From Argyresthia goedartella (Eukaryota > Arthropoda > Insecta > Lepidoptera > Argyresthiidae): a DNA stretch of 64,000 nt. A program made the translations under genes and the position numbers. The stretch is from the NCBI GenBank assembly GCA_949825045.1, contig OX463813.1, positions 5,704,001-5,768,000 on the forward strand, given 5' to 3'. The notes under the pieces are model-generated. The model ran no database searches and was not told the origin of the DNA. It was given only the letters and a program-made list of their open reading frames with translations. Positions 1-10,480 of this stretch are shown here, piece after piece; within the stretch, counting starts at the first letter, position 1, and every line of letters begins with the position of its first letter.

Positions 1-27
1 AATTGATGGCAAAATACCCTTAAAAAA

Positions 28-1508
28 TTACATGTGGCGATTTTCAGGCTCCTTAAAGGCTTTCAATGCTTGCTTTTCAAAATCATCGGCTTGCATTGTT
101 CTTTTGCGGGTGATAGGAACATAACGTGAAGACTCCGGTGCAATATCGCTTGTAGAATCGGTGTTGGCTTCTCCAGTTACGTCTAAGCTACTGTCTGTCT
201 CATTTTGAGTTACTTTTGTTAAAAATAGAAGTTGATGGTAAAAATGATATTTTTTCAGTTTTTTAGCTCCTGAGCCAGATTTAGAAGCACCTTTAATTTT
301 TTTAATACTTATAGAAGTTATCTTTGACGTTTCTCTATTTTTTCACTATATCATTACCTGAAAATAAAATATTAAACCATTACATAAACGTTTTTGTTAC
401 AGGTACCTGGGAAGTGGAAATTCGATACAAGATTTGGAGTACCAATTCACACGTGGAAAATCTACGATTCGATATATGATTAGGAGAGTTTGTCGTGCTA
501 TATGGAAAAATCTTCTTCGAGACAACATTCCTGAACTAACAACATAAAAACTAAAAGAAATTGCATCAAGTTTTGATTTAAAGGCGAATTTTCCTCACTG
601 CATCGGTGCCATTGATGGAAAACATATTCGTATGCAAAATCCTGCTAATAGTGGCTCCCTTTTTTTTATTACAAAGCCTTTTTCTCTGTAGTGTTGTTAG
701 CTATTGTGGACTCCAACTACAAATTTATTTTTATCGACATTGGCGCATACGGTAAAGAATGCGATTCAACTGTTTTTCAAAATTCAAAACTATATGAGTT
801 ACTTATTAACAATGACCTACCATTGCCTGATCCTCAGCCACTGTGTGGTTCTAATAGACAAACCCCGTTTGTATTTGTCGGTGACGAAGCTTTTGGACTA
901 AGCAAACACATTATGCGTCCATATGAAGGTAAAAATCTCAATGCACAACAAAAGATTTACAATTATCGTCTCAGCAGAGCCAGAAGATATGTCGAATGTG
1001 CTTTTGGGATTATGGCGAATTAATGGCGCATTTTTCACAGACCAATAGATGTGGCCTATAATTTTGCTACGGATATTGTAAAGACATATTGTGTCCTACA
1101 CAATTATGTCGCAGATCGGGATGGTTTTCGGCAAAACGATAAATTGGCAATAATTGATGATGAATTTCACTCATTACAACCTCAAGATGAAGAAATTACA
1201 GCAGCAAATGTTATAAGAGATCAATTCGCAAGCTATTTCATGAGCAACAGAGGATCACTACAATGGCAGTTACAAAAGATTTAATCATCATTAAAGCAAT
1301 AAATATTTACTCACCAATTTGGTTCTTTTTGTCACAAGCAAAATTATCATATTCTGGATATAAAATTTTAGCAATTTGTTCCCATGCTTTTGCTTTTAAA
1401 CTTTTATTTTTAAAGTCCATATTGGACTTATCCCAGAGGATTTCCCTTTCTTGGACTAACGTAATAAGGTAGACCATATCAATGTCTTCTTCGTTGGTAG
1501 GTACTCAT
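28..1508 (-). pseudogene. MADF-domain protein of the Harbinger element, two exons, broken
   Basis: On the - strand, exon 1 (1508 to 1315) reads NEEDIDMVYLITLVQERE, ILWDKSNMDFKNKSLKAKAW and EQIAKILYPEYDN, a classic MADF start. It ends at a strong donor (G then GTGAGTA, 1314 downward). Exon 2 starts at 357 after an acceptor reading TTTTATTTTCAG. It continues in phase with GNDIVKK, a TAG where Trp is expected, and RNVKDNFYKY. After a +1 shift come KGASKSGSGAKKLKKYHFY and HQLLFLTKV, then an acidic tail ending at 28. This completes the MADF helices. The family binds DNA and in Harbinger elements assists the transposase. The predicted ATG at 1508 is one base out of frame with the rest, a third lesion or a wrong start choice. 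Confidence 0.75.
403..1284 (+). pseudogene. Harbinger transposase (HARBI1-like, DDE_Tnp_4), 3' exon, broken
   Basis: Translation from the acceptor 'ttttgttacag' (ending at 402) gives YLGSGNSIQDLEYQF, then PHCIGAIDGKHIRM (first catalytic Asp), VFVGDEAFGLSKHIMRPYEG (second Asp) and NYRLSRARRYVECAFGIM (the Glu region), followed by HRPI and TYCVLHNYV. That order is diagnostic of PIF/Harbinger transposases, which cut and paste the element by a DDE mechanism in the nucleus. Three lesions are visible: an in-frame TAA near 546, a one-base loss in the T-run near 661, and a TAA at 1021 just after the Glu block. An AATAAA follows the stop near 1299. The N-terminal exon is not in the window. The whole exon lies within the intron of the opposite-strand MADF gene. 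Confidence 0.85.
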
Positions 1509-2404
1509 TTTACTCACAAAATCAACAAAAAATAATATAAAAGAAACGGAACGAGGAAGCGTGTGCCCTTCTTTGTGACAAATAAACAACTGAGCGGTGC
1601 CGCTCCGACAACGCAACGCATTCAACCCCCCCGCCTCGTCTCGGCGCTAGCAAGTCCGGTGCGGCGCCGCACCGCATCGTGTGAAATCTAAAGATATTTC
1701 TATGTAAAACAACGCAGCGACGTCGCTCCGGCGCCGCGCCGCCGCCGCAACGCGTCGTGTGCTCTCGCTCTTAGGGGGAGGTTCCCTCCCTCCCCCCCAA
1801 TTCAGGTGTCCGTGATCGAAACCTTAACCAGCGTGACTCTTTGTTGTTTTGTTTGTTGTAAGTTAACTTTCACACCCTAAAAAAATCTTAAAATGGTAGT
1901 AAAGCGTAGGGCTAATGACATTATCTTTGGGTAGTATAGCAAAATGTAAATGATAGTTCGAGGTAGTAAACTTAATACTCGATCTGATTCACATTTCCCG
2001 CCTCGGTATAGTAGGTATGTGTATGTATGTAGGTAGAATTTAATGTCATTAAAACACACACATTCGCAACTCCGTTTCTCCGAATACGGATGCCGCTAGC
2101 AAACTCGGGAATTCAGCATTTCAATATCGCACCATATCGGCTGTTGGCTCGACAAAATAATCCCATAGGTTTGCACCGCAGCACTTACCGCGACATATAG
2201 GAAAAGAGGTATATAGACACGCGAACTCTTCCGTGCTTGCAACCAAAGAGTCCTAAGTATTGGTGCACACGGACCACAAAACTTCGCCACAAAACGCCTC
2301 ACGCTACAAATCGCCGCTGCTCGCTTCTTGTGTCGACACAAAACGCTGGCACACGCCACTCAAGTGATTAACACATCCGTCTGTCTCATCACTTCAATCA
2401 ATAT
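1509..2404. other. No gene; GC-rich low-complexity patch at about 1615-1795
   Basis: I see no coding signal here. The stretch 1615-1795 is rich in CG, with repeated GCCGCC and GCAACGC motifs and a 14-base palindrome GTGCGGCGCCGCAC near 1659. The rest is AT-rich. The short open frames here have no recognisable motif. Confidence 0.6.
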
Positions 2405-2650
2405 CTAATAATAATAATAATAAGGACACTATTAACACACATTGATCTAGCCCCAAACTAGGATGCCCTGTATCTTGGGTACTAGTCAACGATACACATA
2501 CTTATATAGATAAATGTTATACTAAGATAGATAAACAACCATGACTAGGTTACAAACATCCGTTCTCATCAAACAAATATTTGCCCCCACCGGGACTCTT
2601 ACCCGGGACCTTTGGCTTCGTAGGCAGTGTCACTGCCGGCTCGGCCATTA
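2405..2650 (-). mobile_element. SINE1 copy (tRNA-derived SINE with ATT tail)
   Basis: Read on the - strand it has a tRNA-like head starting TGGCCGAGCCGGCAG (A-box like), then a B-box region (a mutated GGTTCGAGTCCCGG), then the family body GATGAGAACGGATGTTTG, GTATCGTTGACTAGTACC and CCTAGTTTGGGGCTAGATC, ending in (ATT)n. Other copies lie at 15203, 19745, 20598, 63590 and in pieces at 7883-8365. Confidence 0.85.
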
Positions 2651-2755
2651 GGTCGTCAATCAACAAAACGTCAGTCAAAAAGAAGCGGCCTCGGACCACT
2701 TGTGGCGTCCGCAAGCTGAAGCGTGCTTCAGCCACTTCTGGTCAGTAATCTTTAT

Positions 2756-3112
2756 GTCACCGTAATATTGTCAAAGCCGTCAGTTGATAAACTAACGCTT
2801 TCTCTCGTTAGTTGGTCAACTATCGACGGATAGTAAACTGTAGCGCACTGCTTACTATATGACGCGTTAGTTGATAAGCTAACGGTTAAAACCGTTAAAT
2901 AGTACGTTGATTTAAACTTAAATTGCAAACGAAATACCAGGGCAAACACTGCGGTAGCTTAGGTGAAGACTAGAAGGGGCGAGCGCAGCGCACATGTAAG
3001 AAAAAAAAAAATGTAAATTCTAAACCCTGTCGGTCTGGTTTACAATCTGTCGATAGTTGATCAACTAACGCGTTAGTTTATCAATTCACGGTTTTGACTA
3101 TCTTACGGTGAC
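2756..3112. mobile_element. MITE with about 75-bp imperfect terminal inverted repeats
   Basis: The left end GTCACCGTAATATTGTCAAA is mirrored by the right end reading TTTTGACTATCTTACGGTGAC. The arms continue inward through GATAAACTAACGC and GGTCAACTATCGACGGA. The interior (about 2930-3010) holds a piece of the MITE-1 core (GCGGTAGCTTAGGTGAAG). No ORF. Confidence 0.75.
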
Positions 3113-3916
3113 AGTTACAAGTGGTGACCTTTAGTGATCCGTTTGCGGCGAGGTTTAGACCCAATGTAACTGTAACTACTGGAAGATAACGCAGGCAAAC
3201 ATATGTGCATACTGACTGAATCACAAATGAGTACTCGACTATTAAGTATCGCCATATTCGACGTCCCATTTGATTAGACAGGACTGTGGCTCAAAGTAAA
3301 CTACTTAGTAAATTACATTTCTAATCATTTCCCTAGCAGTAGCTCCATTTGCTAAGGGCCTCTCAACTGAAATCAACTCAATTCGCTCGCTCAGACGCAG
3401 GTTGTAGATTTCTTTTATACATGCCAACAACTAATTCAATAAACCTTTTTGTGAATTTGCTATTTTAATATGTGGCTACTGCTTCGCATTTAGTTATTGT
3501 GCCTCTGCCAGCACGTATGAGAAAAACCTACACTGAAGTGATGGAACATGTTCGCCAGTGAATAGCCAGTATTAGGAAACTCACACCTACAGTTAGAACT
3601 CAGGCGTTCAAGGTAACATATAACATTGCTGAACTATTTTCGCCTCTCGGTTGCAAAAAATAAGGACGGCGTGATAAAAAACGTACCTGATCTGGTACCG
3701 AGGTGGTGAGTAAACTAACATAGGTTAGCTTTTAGAGTGAGATATGCTCTGCCTCTGATTGATACAGTTCGAATTGAAATACTTTTGGGTATATGCTAAC
3801 GCCTATCTTATAGAAGAGGGGTGGGTAGAAAGAGTACCTGTACTTGCTACATTACATCTATAGTTCGCGTCCGGTTGGGATGGCATTCGGGATGACATGA
3901 TTAACTAGGAGAAATA
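3113..3916. other. No gene recognised
   Basis: About 800 bp of AT-rich sequence with no long open frame that shows a family motif, and no clear repeat structure. Confidence 0.5.
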
Positions 3917-4113
3917 TTAAACTGCACATCAAAATACTGATTTGCACAGCAAATATCAGGGCAAAATGCTGCCCCCTTTATCCTTCGTGTTGAGAGTACA
4001 ACAAAAAATACTTAAAACATAAACTTAAGTTCACACAAAATAGTTAAAACATAAAAAGTGTTTTTGTTGATAATTTTTTGCTTTGCAAATCACTATTTTT
4101 GATGTGCGATTAA
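3917..4113 (+). mobile_element. MITE-1 copy, flanked by TTAA
   Basis: The ends are ACTGCACATCAAAA on the left and TTTTTGATGTGCGA on the right, with further inner pairing (ACTGATTTGCACAGCAAA). TTAA sits directly outside both ends (3917-3920 and 4110-4113), the duplication expected of piggyBac-type or related elements. The core is shortened in the middle relative to other copies. Confidence 0.8.
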
Positions 4114-4540
4114 ATACTAGCCATTAACTAGTGGTGCAGTGATAGCAGTAAACCTCGCATGTTAAAAATTTCAAGCTTTTATGTCTGTTAGAAGTAATTT
4201 AAAATGTCTGTGACAAAATGACGGAAATTTGAACGGCTGTCGTTTCCAAATTATTTGTTCAAATAGACTGAATTTTGGGAATTTGCCTATTTACATTGTG
4301 GCCTTTTAGTCACAGAAAATGCAGGTTTCTAGCTTTAACAACAACATAGTTAAAGGGGGGTCGAAAATACTCCACTCCCCCGTTGGGTTTTTTTTCGCAG
4401 CATCTTGTGTAGCATAAAGTCCTTAGTGAGCCTCTCAAATTTGATTGAAAGTCGTCGATAAATAACGCTACAGCAGACTTCCCCCTTTTCCCTCCTATTT
4501 TCCCCCCAATCAGAAATTTCAATCGTCTAAAATCTTTAAA

Positions 4541-4960
4541 TAAGGCAACAAATATAATGATCACCAAAATATTTTTTTCCTACCCAAAATGGATAAATAA
4601 ACACCAGAAGTTGCAAAAAATATTAGGGCTAAATACTTCGGTAGCTTAGGTGAAGGGTAAAGGGGGTGAGCGAAGCGAATCCCCCTTTATCCTTCGTGTT
4701 AGGTTGAACATGTAAGAACAATAAAAATTACTTAAAACATAAACTTAAGTACACAAAACATAAAAAGAAGTTTGGTGATCATTTATCCAAACACAATTTG
4801 GTGGACATTTATCCATTCTGACAGCCATTTCGGATTTATTGGTAGTAAAATAGGTGCGTTTTTGGAAATCGTTTAAACAGAAGCCTTTAAATAAATCGAG
4901 ATACTTCTGTGCCAATTTGCCAATTGCCAATGCGACCTGTGGCTCAAGCAGGAATAATTA
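4541..4960 (+). mobile_element. MITE-1b: MITE-1 core with different ends
   Basis: The core (GCGGTAGCTTAGGTGAAG at about 4631, then the hairpin AAGGGTAAAGGGGG...CCCCCTTTATCCTT, then CTTAAAACATAAACTTAAG) is the same as in MITE-1. The flanks differ: AATGATCACCAAAATA on the left, and GTTTGGTGATCATTTATCC plus GGTGGACATTTATCC on the right. The copies at 14762 and 20330 share these alternative flanks. Confidence 0.65.
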
Positions 4961-5734
4961 CCAGAGTGAAAAAGTGTTCGAGTTCAGATGAAATGACGCT
5001 TATTTCATTGGCCATAAGAGTCACTGACAGTTCGATTCGCATACTTTTTCGACGCGTAATTATTCCTGCTTCCTACACGGTAGGCGAGAACGGACAAAGG
5101 CATTTTTGGCCAATATCGAAACTCGACGCTTTGCTCGCTCGGTCAATTATGATTTCATTAAGTTGTGGCTTCCCCATCGCCTTCAAAGGTCACAGTGGAA
5201 TGTATTAGTGGGTTAACATGGGAATGAACTAGACGTGTAATCCAATGGGGCGACACAAACATATTCCACGTTTATTTTAGTGCCATCCCAACTTGACGCG
5301 AACGATATAGGTAAGTACACGTTTTCTATACGTCGCGTCAAACGTTATGAGCGGAGGCCTTGAATGCGCAGTAGTCACTTTTCAATACCTGTACATATGC
5401 GCAGTAATTCCCGCCAACGTCGCCCAGCGCTCTTAATTCGTGGAGCGAGGTATACCCACAAGAAATTGCAAATTTTGCAATGAATTAATTTCATACACAT
5501 CGTGAGGAAACATTCATTATCTTCAGAGCTGAGGCGATGCGCTAGCGCTCCGTCACTCAAAATGGAGAATGAATGAACAAGCTAATCATCGCAACTGAGC
5601 CTCTGCCAACCCGCGTGGGAAAAAAGCGTAATGGCGTGTTTGTCCGCCAAACGTGAAAGTTGGATCTCACAGAATATTCGAAAACCATTAACATTAAAAC
5701 GAAAACAGAATGTCAACGGTTTCATCTGAGACGA
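4961..5734. other. No gene recognised
   Basis: Mixed-composition DNA with short open frames only. The longest, 99 codons at 4909-5208, has no family motif and starts inside the MITE-1b flank. I see nothing that can be named. Confidence 0.45.
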
Positions 5735-5945
5735 ACTGTGTGGAGTTGCGGCCGAGGCTGTGCTTCCTAAGCGAGAGGTCCTCTTTCGAATCCGTATGGT
5801 GAGAAAGAAAAAAACTCCCAGGTCTAGACGTTTGCATGTGTGACGTCACTGTTTCTGGATCCCACGGCACGGGGGAACCGAGTGTGGGGCCAGAGGCAAT
5901 GTAATGTGCATGTATGTTCATGTTATGTTCTTTTAAGATATTCAG
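5735..5945 (+). mobile_element. SINE2 copy (tRNA-derived)
   Basis: The head has a B-box-like stretch CTTTCGAATCC near 5782. An A-rich linker follows (AAGAAAAAAACTCCCAGG), then the family body GTGTGACGTCACTGTTTC, TGGATCCCACGGCAC and GAGTGTGGGGCCAGAGG. Other copies, mostly in the other direction, lie at 7150, 7745 (head only), 26850 and 32615. Confidence 0.75.
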
Positions 5946-6129
5946 GGTATAACAGATATTGGAGTCATATATGAAGGGGTCGTGGGACATCACGCTGAAC
6001 AACATTTGTTTTGAAACCGATTTGATCAGAGCAACATTCTTTTTTATTCTTCTATATGAAAGGGCCGGTCAACTGATTTGTCACTGAGCTGAAGTCAAAC
6101 ACAGTCACTGTAACTTGTCCAATTAAAAT

Positions 6130-6500
6130 ATAAATTTAGCCATAGCTGTAATGTTAACCTAATAATTAATCTCAGACTAGTTGCGCCCCGGTTTAGACTT
6201 TCGAAAGTTAGCGATTCTTTCAAAGGTCAGTGCATTACCTACTTACAATAAGACACCTCTGAAGATGTTGAAATTGCCATTTGAGCAATTAAAAAATTAT
6301 ATAAAAGCGACTTTTACTTAAAAGGGATATAACAATGTTCAAGATTACTTAAATGACGGGACTGTATAAAGGTTAATCAAAATCAACACAGAACTCGCTG
6401 TTAATAATTTTGTAATTATTTATAACAATTAATACTGTAATATTTGTTCTAGTTACAGTAAGCAATTTTAAAAAAGAGATCTAAAAATTAATCTGTAGGA
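6130..6500 (+). mobile_element. LINE-A 3' untranslated end, isolated fragment
   Basis: The sequence CTTTCAAAGGTCAGTGCATT, GAAATTGCCATTTGAGCAATT, GTTCAAGATTACTTAAATGA and CGGGACTGTATAAAGG aligns by eye with the 3' end of the LINE-A array at 56470-56830. No RT coding remains here; it is a 5'-truncated fragment. Confidence 0.75.
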
Positions 6501-6611
6501 GTTTCTTCCGCTCTCCTCCCTCCCTCGGTCTAACATTTCCAGTTCTTTTCAAAATTCACGTCACTGTTGTGTATTATTTTACCTATTTGCGTAATAAATA
6601 ATGGGAAGTCT

Positions 6612-6803
6612 TTAATCGCACATCAAAAATACTGATTTGCACAGCAAAAAAAGATCAACAAAAACACTTTTTATGTTTTAAGTATTTTTTGTTCTTCTTA
6701 CATGTTCAACCTAACACGAATCTAACTTACCCTTCACATAAGCTAACGCAGCATTTTGCCCTGATATTTGCTGCGCAAATCAGTATTTTTGATGTGCAGT
6801 TAA
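6612..6803 (-). mobile_element. MITE-1 copy, flanked by TTAA
   Basis: The ends TCGCACATCAAAAATACTG and CAGTATTTTTGATGTGCAG form inverted repeats of about 33 bp. TTAA lies at 6612-6615 and 6800-6803. The core is shortened: the GC-rich hairpin is missing, but TTACATGTTCAACCTAACACG is kept. Confidence 0.85.
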
Positions 6804-7149
6804 ATATTTCCCATAAATAATTTAAATCGCGTAGTTGTAGCAATAGCGATATTTGCGCTTTGTATTTCAGCATTTTTGTCCGAACCTGAGCCTTAAACAC
6901 AAATACACTAGGTTTCACTAAAAACTGGTCTAAACTCTGCTTAGAAATAACAGAATTTCCCAAAGTCGTACTTTCGACGAAAATCTGAACACAGACAGAT
7001 TAAGCAAAATGAGACAGTTAGTTAGACATTGAGACAGGGGATGAAGCGAATAAAAGAACAAATAAATGAAATACGCGGGAGCGAAGGTTGTAACTAAAAT
7101 TGAAAAAATGTTTTCTAAAGATAATGGTTATTACAATACACACAGAAGG

Positions 7150-7332
7150 CACATACGTTGCTTCTGGCCCTACACTAGGAACCCAGTGTCGTGGGGACCA
7201 GCAACAGCTACGTTACACACATATAAACATCCAAGACCTGGTTTTTTTTTCTTTAGCCCCCAGCTGGGGATCGAACCCACGACCTCTCGCAGGGTAGGCG
7301 AGCCAGAACCGCAGCGCCAAAGAGGTCGTTGA
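7150..7332 (-). mobile_element. SINE2 copy
   Basis: On the - strand: a head with an A-box like TTTGGCGCTGCGGTTCTGG, a B-box GTGGGTTCGATCCC, an A-rich linker (10 A in a row), and the SINE2 body to CACTGGGTTCCTAGTG. The head reads like a diverged tRNA but is attached to a SINE body, so it is not a free tRNA gene. Confidence 0.8.
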
Positions 7333-7744
7333 AGATAAGAAGAATTATGTAAGTAATGTGTGTTTTCTTTGTCACCTTGATTGTCGAAATTCAGTTATAT
7401 CCAATATGGCTAAATTACAGTTCGAAATTTAGCTGTTTGAAATAGTTTTAATTGAAACATTTGATACTTATTTATAATACAGGTTGTGAAATTAAATCAA
7501 TCTTAAACTCATACATCATATATAATATTCTGAATTAATTTCATTCATTCAATTTTAAATTCTATCAGATCTCAGCCGTTCATTCAGTAATTTCCAGCTA
7601 AAAGGACTAAATTTCAGGGCCGTAATACATATAAAAAAAAACAGCGCTATGAAATGTGACATTTTAATGATCCGCCATTGTTGTTATTGGTTTGGCTCAC
7701 CTTGTCAAATGCAGTTAATTAGTCTTTTAACAGTCTAGGGATTA

Positions 7745-7832
7745 TTCTTGTTCCTCCCCACCCGGTGTTCGAACCCAGGACCTCTGGTTCGGGAGAAAAA
7801 GCCTCGAGAGCAACGCCACAGAGGTCGTTAAG
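7745..7832 (-). mobile_element. SINE2 head fragment
   Basis: Only the tRNA-like head remains on the - strand: GACCTCTGTGGCGTTGCTCT with a B-box GGGTTCGAACACC. It abuts the broken SINE1 copy that follows. Confidence 0.55.
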
Positions 7833-7882
7833 CATATATGTACTAATTAAATATCTAGACTGTTCCTTCTATCTATCTAAGT

Positions 7883-8365
7883 ATCTATCGAGAACGGATG
7901 TTTGTACCCTAGTCATGGTTTTTATTTTATTTATTTATTTATTTTATTGGTTCAGGTCCGCCAACGGACAATACATATTTACTTAATTATTACATTTTTT
8001 TACTTTTTAGATGCTTGTCCACTAATAGGCAAACACAGCTTGCATTAAAATACAGTTCAAAGCATTAGTTCATTAGTATATAACAAGTAATTAATTACAT
8101 TACAAATATTATTTAATTATTTAAATTAAGTTTAAATTAATTTAATATAGGTGCCTATCTAAATACATTTCTGTTTGATTTTTATAATAATTCAATTCAA
8201 TTTAATTTAGTTTAGTTCGAAGTGGTTGGTTAAATATCCAAGTATAATATTTATCTATATAAGTAGGTACGTGTATCGTTGTCTAGTACCCAAGATACAG
8301 GGAATCCTAGTTTGGGGCTAGATCAATGTGTGTCAATGGTGTCCAAGGTATTATTATTATTATTA
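7883..8365 (+). mobile_element. SINE1 copy split by a 3'-end retroelement fragment
   Basis: The SINE1 body begins GAGAACGGATGTTTGTACC, breaks at about 7920 and resumes at about 8230 with AAGTATAATATTTATC, running to CCTAGTTTGGGGCTAGATC and (ATT)n. The 305-bp insert starts with TTTATT repeats, as a - strand retroelement 3' tail would, and continues GGTTCAGGTCCGCCAACGG. GGTT occurs at both borders and may be the target duplication. Confidence 0.65.
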
Positions 8366-8780
8366 ATAATTTGCAGTCTCCTTATATCCGAATGCACGGA
8401 CTACTACTCATATTAAGTACCACTCAAATGTCATACTGGCGATGTATTTTGTCTAGAAAGAGATGACGGCATGATTTTAAGTGTATAAAATAGCCCTAAC
8501 TTGCATATGCAAACTACTATATATTTTATCATCCTTCGAAGGGCCTAAGGAGGGCTTCGTCGATAAAAAGGGCACGATAAACCCCGGATCAGCCTAGTTG
8601 AGTCCAAATATCGGTAATTCCTACAGGGCTGACCCTTTTCCGGAGGAACCCTGAGATATTGACCTTGATTCAGTGCGATTTAGAGTCAAATATACGTTTA
8701 TGTTGAGATTGTAACTATATATATAAAAAAATCCGTTTTTTTTTCAAGGTTAGGTTTAGTATCATATTCCGCCCTGTTTA

Positions 8781-9185
8781 CGGCTCCATGGTCTAATGGG
8801 TTTCACGCTTGCTTCTCACAAAGGAGATGCAGGTTCGATTCCTGACTATGTACCAATAAGATAATTAATTTACAGTATCGGACGTCCAGTGTTTCAGATG
8901 ACACCTTAACCCCTAACCAGGCAATGAGCATGCAGATTTTTCATTGGTTTTCGCATTTATTACCAAGCCATAAGGTCGAAAGTTTGGTGGTCCTCTTTAG
9001 TACATTGCCTGGTTAAAGGTTAAGCTGTAGGTCCCAGGTACTATGGCTGCGTGGTAGTGGTCGAAAAACCCCTCCATCAAACTGTACTGAGCCAGCGTGG
9101 TGGAGTATGGCTTAATCTTACTCGTATCCGGATAAAGGCCTTTGCCACTCGGTCGGAACATTTATGGCCTACATTAATGTATCCA
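8781..9185 (+). mobile_element. SINE3 copy (tRNA-derived) with a MITE inside
   Basis: The head has an A-box ATGGTCTAATGGGT and a B-box AGGTTCGATTCC. The body runs AGTATCGGACGTCCAGTG, GCTGTAGGTCCCAGGTAC, CTCCATCAAACTGTACTGAG and CGTGGTGGAGTATGGC, a layout I recognise from lepidopteran SINEs. The insertion at 8910-9019 interrupts it. The 3' end is uncertain by about 20 bp. Confidence 0.75.
8910..9019. mobile_element. 110-bp TTAA MITE inside SINE3
   Basis: The left end CCCCTAACCAGGCAATG mirrors the right end CATTGCCTGGTTAAAGG. TTAA is duplicated at 8906-8909 and 9020-9023. Removing the insert restores the SINE3 reading ACCTTAAGCTGTAGGTC. The TTAA target and CCC-type end suggest a piggyBac-like non-autonomous element. 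Confidence 0.85.
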
Positions 9186-9193
9186 TTATTAGG

Positions 9194-9290
9194 GCTACAG
9201 TTTTCACAAAATAAAAGGCCCGGTGGCCCAAACTAAATTCAACCTTATTACGTCAGTCACCGGCCTTTTATTTTGTGAAGACTGTAAACG
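9194..9290. mobile_element. Small fold-back MITE, about 30-bp arms
   Basis: The arms are TTCACAAAATAAAAGGCC on the left and GGCCTTTTATTTTGTGAA on the right, extended by ACAGT/ACTGT and GGTG/CACC. They are separated by about 32 bp. No ORF. Confidence 0.65.
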
Positions 9291-9999
9291 CAAATGAGCA
9301 GGAGCAGTTGTGTCCATTTTCCTTTCGTTTTTTCGCAAAATTTTCATTTTAGCAAAAGTGTTGGTATATGCATATTTTTGTGATGGAGTGTTTAATATTT
9401 TAATACAAATGCACCCTTTTTCTAAAGCATATCATTACAAATAAATCTAGCCCTGCTCAAAAATCAACATTTCTCATTGAAACTTGGGTTGCTAGAAGAG
9501 ATCTCTTATCAGAGATAAGCTCGCCTTTATACTATGTACTATGCGTACTGTGTTTTATGCACTACTTGGTTTTTCAATTACATGTGAAATAAAAACTAGT
9601 GAAAAGCCTATGAGTTTTTTTAAACAGATTCCAATGATGATAAATAACTTTAAAACTTATTTTCGCAATAAAACACCTTACTTTCCTAAGGGCGGTGAAT
9701 CAGGGGGGAGTTATAGAATGGGAGGGTTTAGGTCAAAGAATCTATGAGCTTAGAACAGGGCTACGGCTAGCAAATAAATATTTATAGTTTTTTCCAGCGA
9801 CAAAAAATTTGGCAGAGCCAAATACGCGTTTTTTATCAATACAATTAAAATGCTTCCAATATTTTAAAATGACCACGTTAGATACAGTTTACGTTTTAGA
9901 ATCTTAGGAAGGGCTTGCAAGGAACACACATATATACATTCGTTCAGTATCAGTATAAAACAATCCTCAACTGGATGCCTTTATACATTTATTTCAATT

Positions 10000-10039
<40 letters not shown>

Positions 10040-10385
10040 CATCAATGTAATGAATGATACAACTAAAGTGGAACTATTCTTAAAAGTCGCATTTGACATC
10101 TGTCAACGGCAGCGACAGAGCTAAGCCTCAGTCTTCTTCTCCTTGTTTCGCTTAGAAGAGGAAGGGAGATCGACGCATAGCTCTGTCGCGAGTTTTGAGA
10201 GTATACAAGGCTAGTTACACACAGGTCGGGACTGCTCACGTATAGATTCAAACTGTTATAGGACATCGAGTCCTCGGGAATTATACATGATTATTATACA
10301 CTTATCGCGTACATATAAATTCCAATACTTACGCTAACATTGTGTACGAAAAATATACTACACTAGTTACCATTGCGGACGAATT
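9291..10385. other. No gene; 36-base T run at 10004-10039
   Basis: Nothing coding is recognised. The T run could be the reversed poly-A tail of an old retroposed copy lying to its right, but I see no AATAAA on the - strand beyond it. An imperfect inverted pair (CGACAGAGCTAAG / TAGCTCTGTCG) lies near 10110-10190. Confidence 0.5.
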
Positions 10386-10389
10386 GTGA

Positions 10390-10480
10390 ACAACTTAGGT
10401 GAAGACTAGAGGGGGCGAGCGCAATGAAACCCCCGAATAGTCCTCGTCTTAGATTGACTTTTAAGAACAAAATAAACTTT
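10390..10480 (+). mobile_element. MITE-1 core fragment
   Basis: AACTTAGGTGAAGACTAGAG, GGGGCGAGCGCAATGAAACC and CCCGAATAGTCCTCGTC match the MITE-1 core hairpin with changes in both arms. The usual ends are not present. Confidence 0.6.

Larger units (their letters stand above)
1..1508. mobile_element. PIF/Harbinger DNA transposon, left part outside window
   Basis: The region carries the two proteins expected of a PIF/Harbinger element: a DDE_Tnp_4/HARBI1-like transposase on the + strand and a MADF (Adf-1/Myb-SANT-like) protein on the - strand. The transposase begins at a splice acceptor at 401-402, so its 5' exon must lie left of the window. I could not find the terminal inverted repeats. Both genes carry stops or frameshifts, so the copy looks dead. 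Confidence 0.8.

Noticed and set aside
2096..2359. 87-codon - strand frame with CxxxCxxH-like residues
   Set aside because: The Cys and His residues do not form a known finger, and composition is ordinary; not enough to call.
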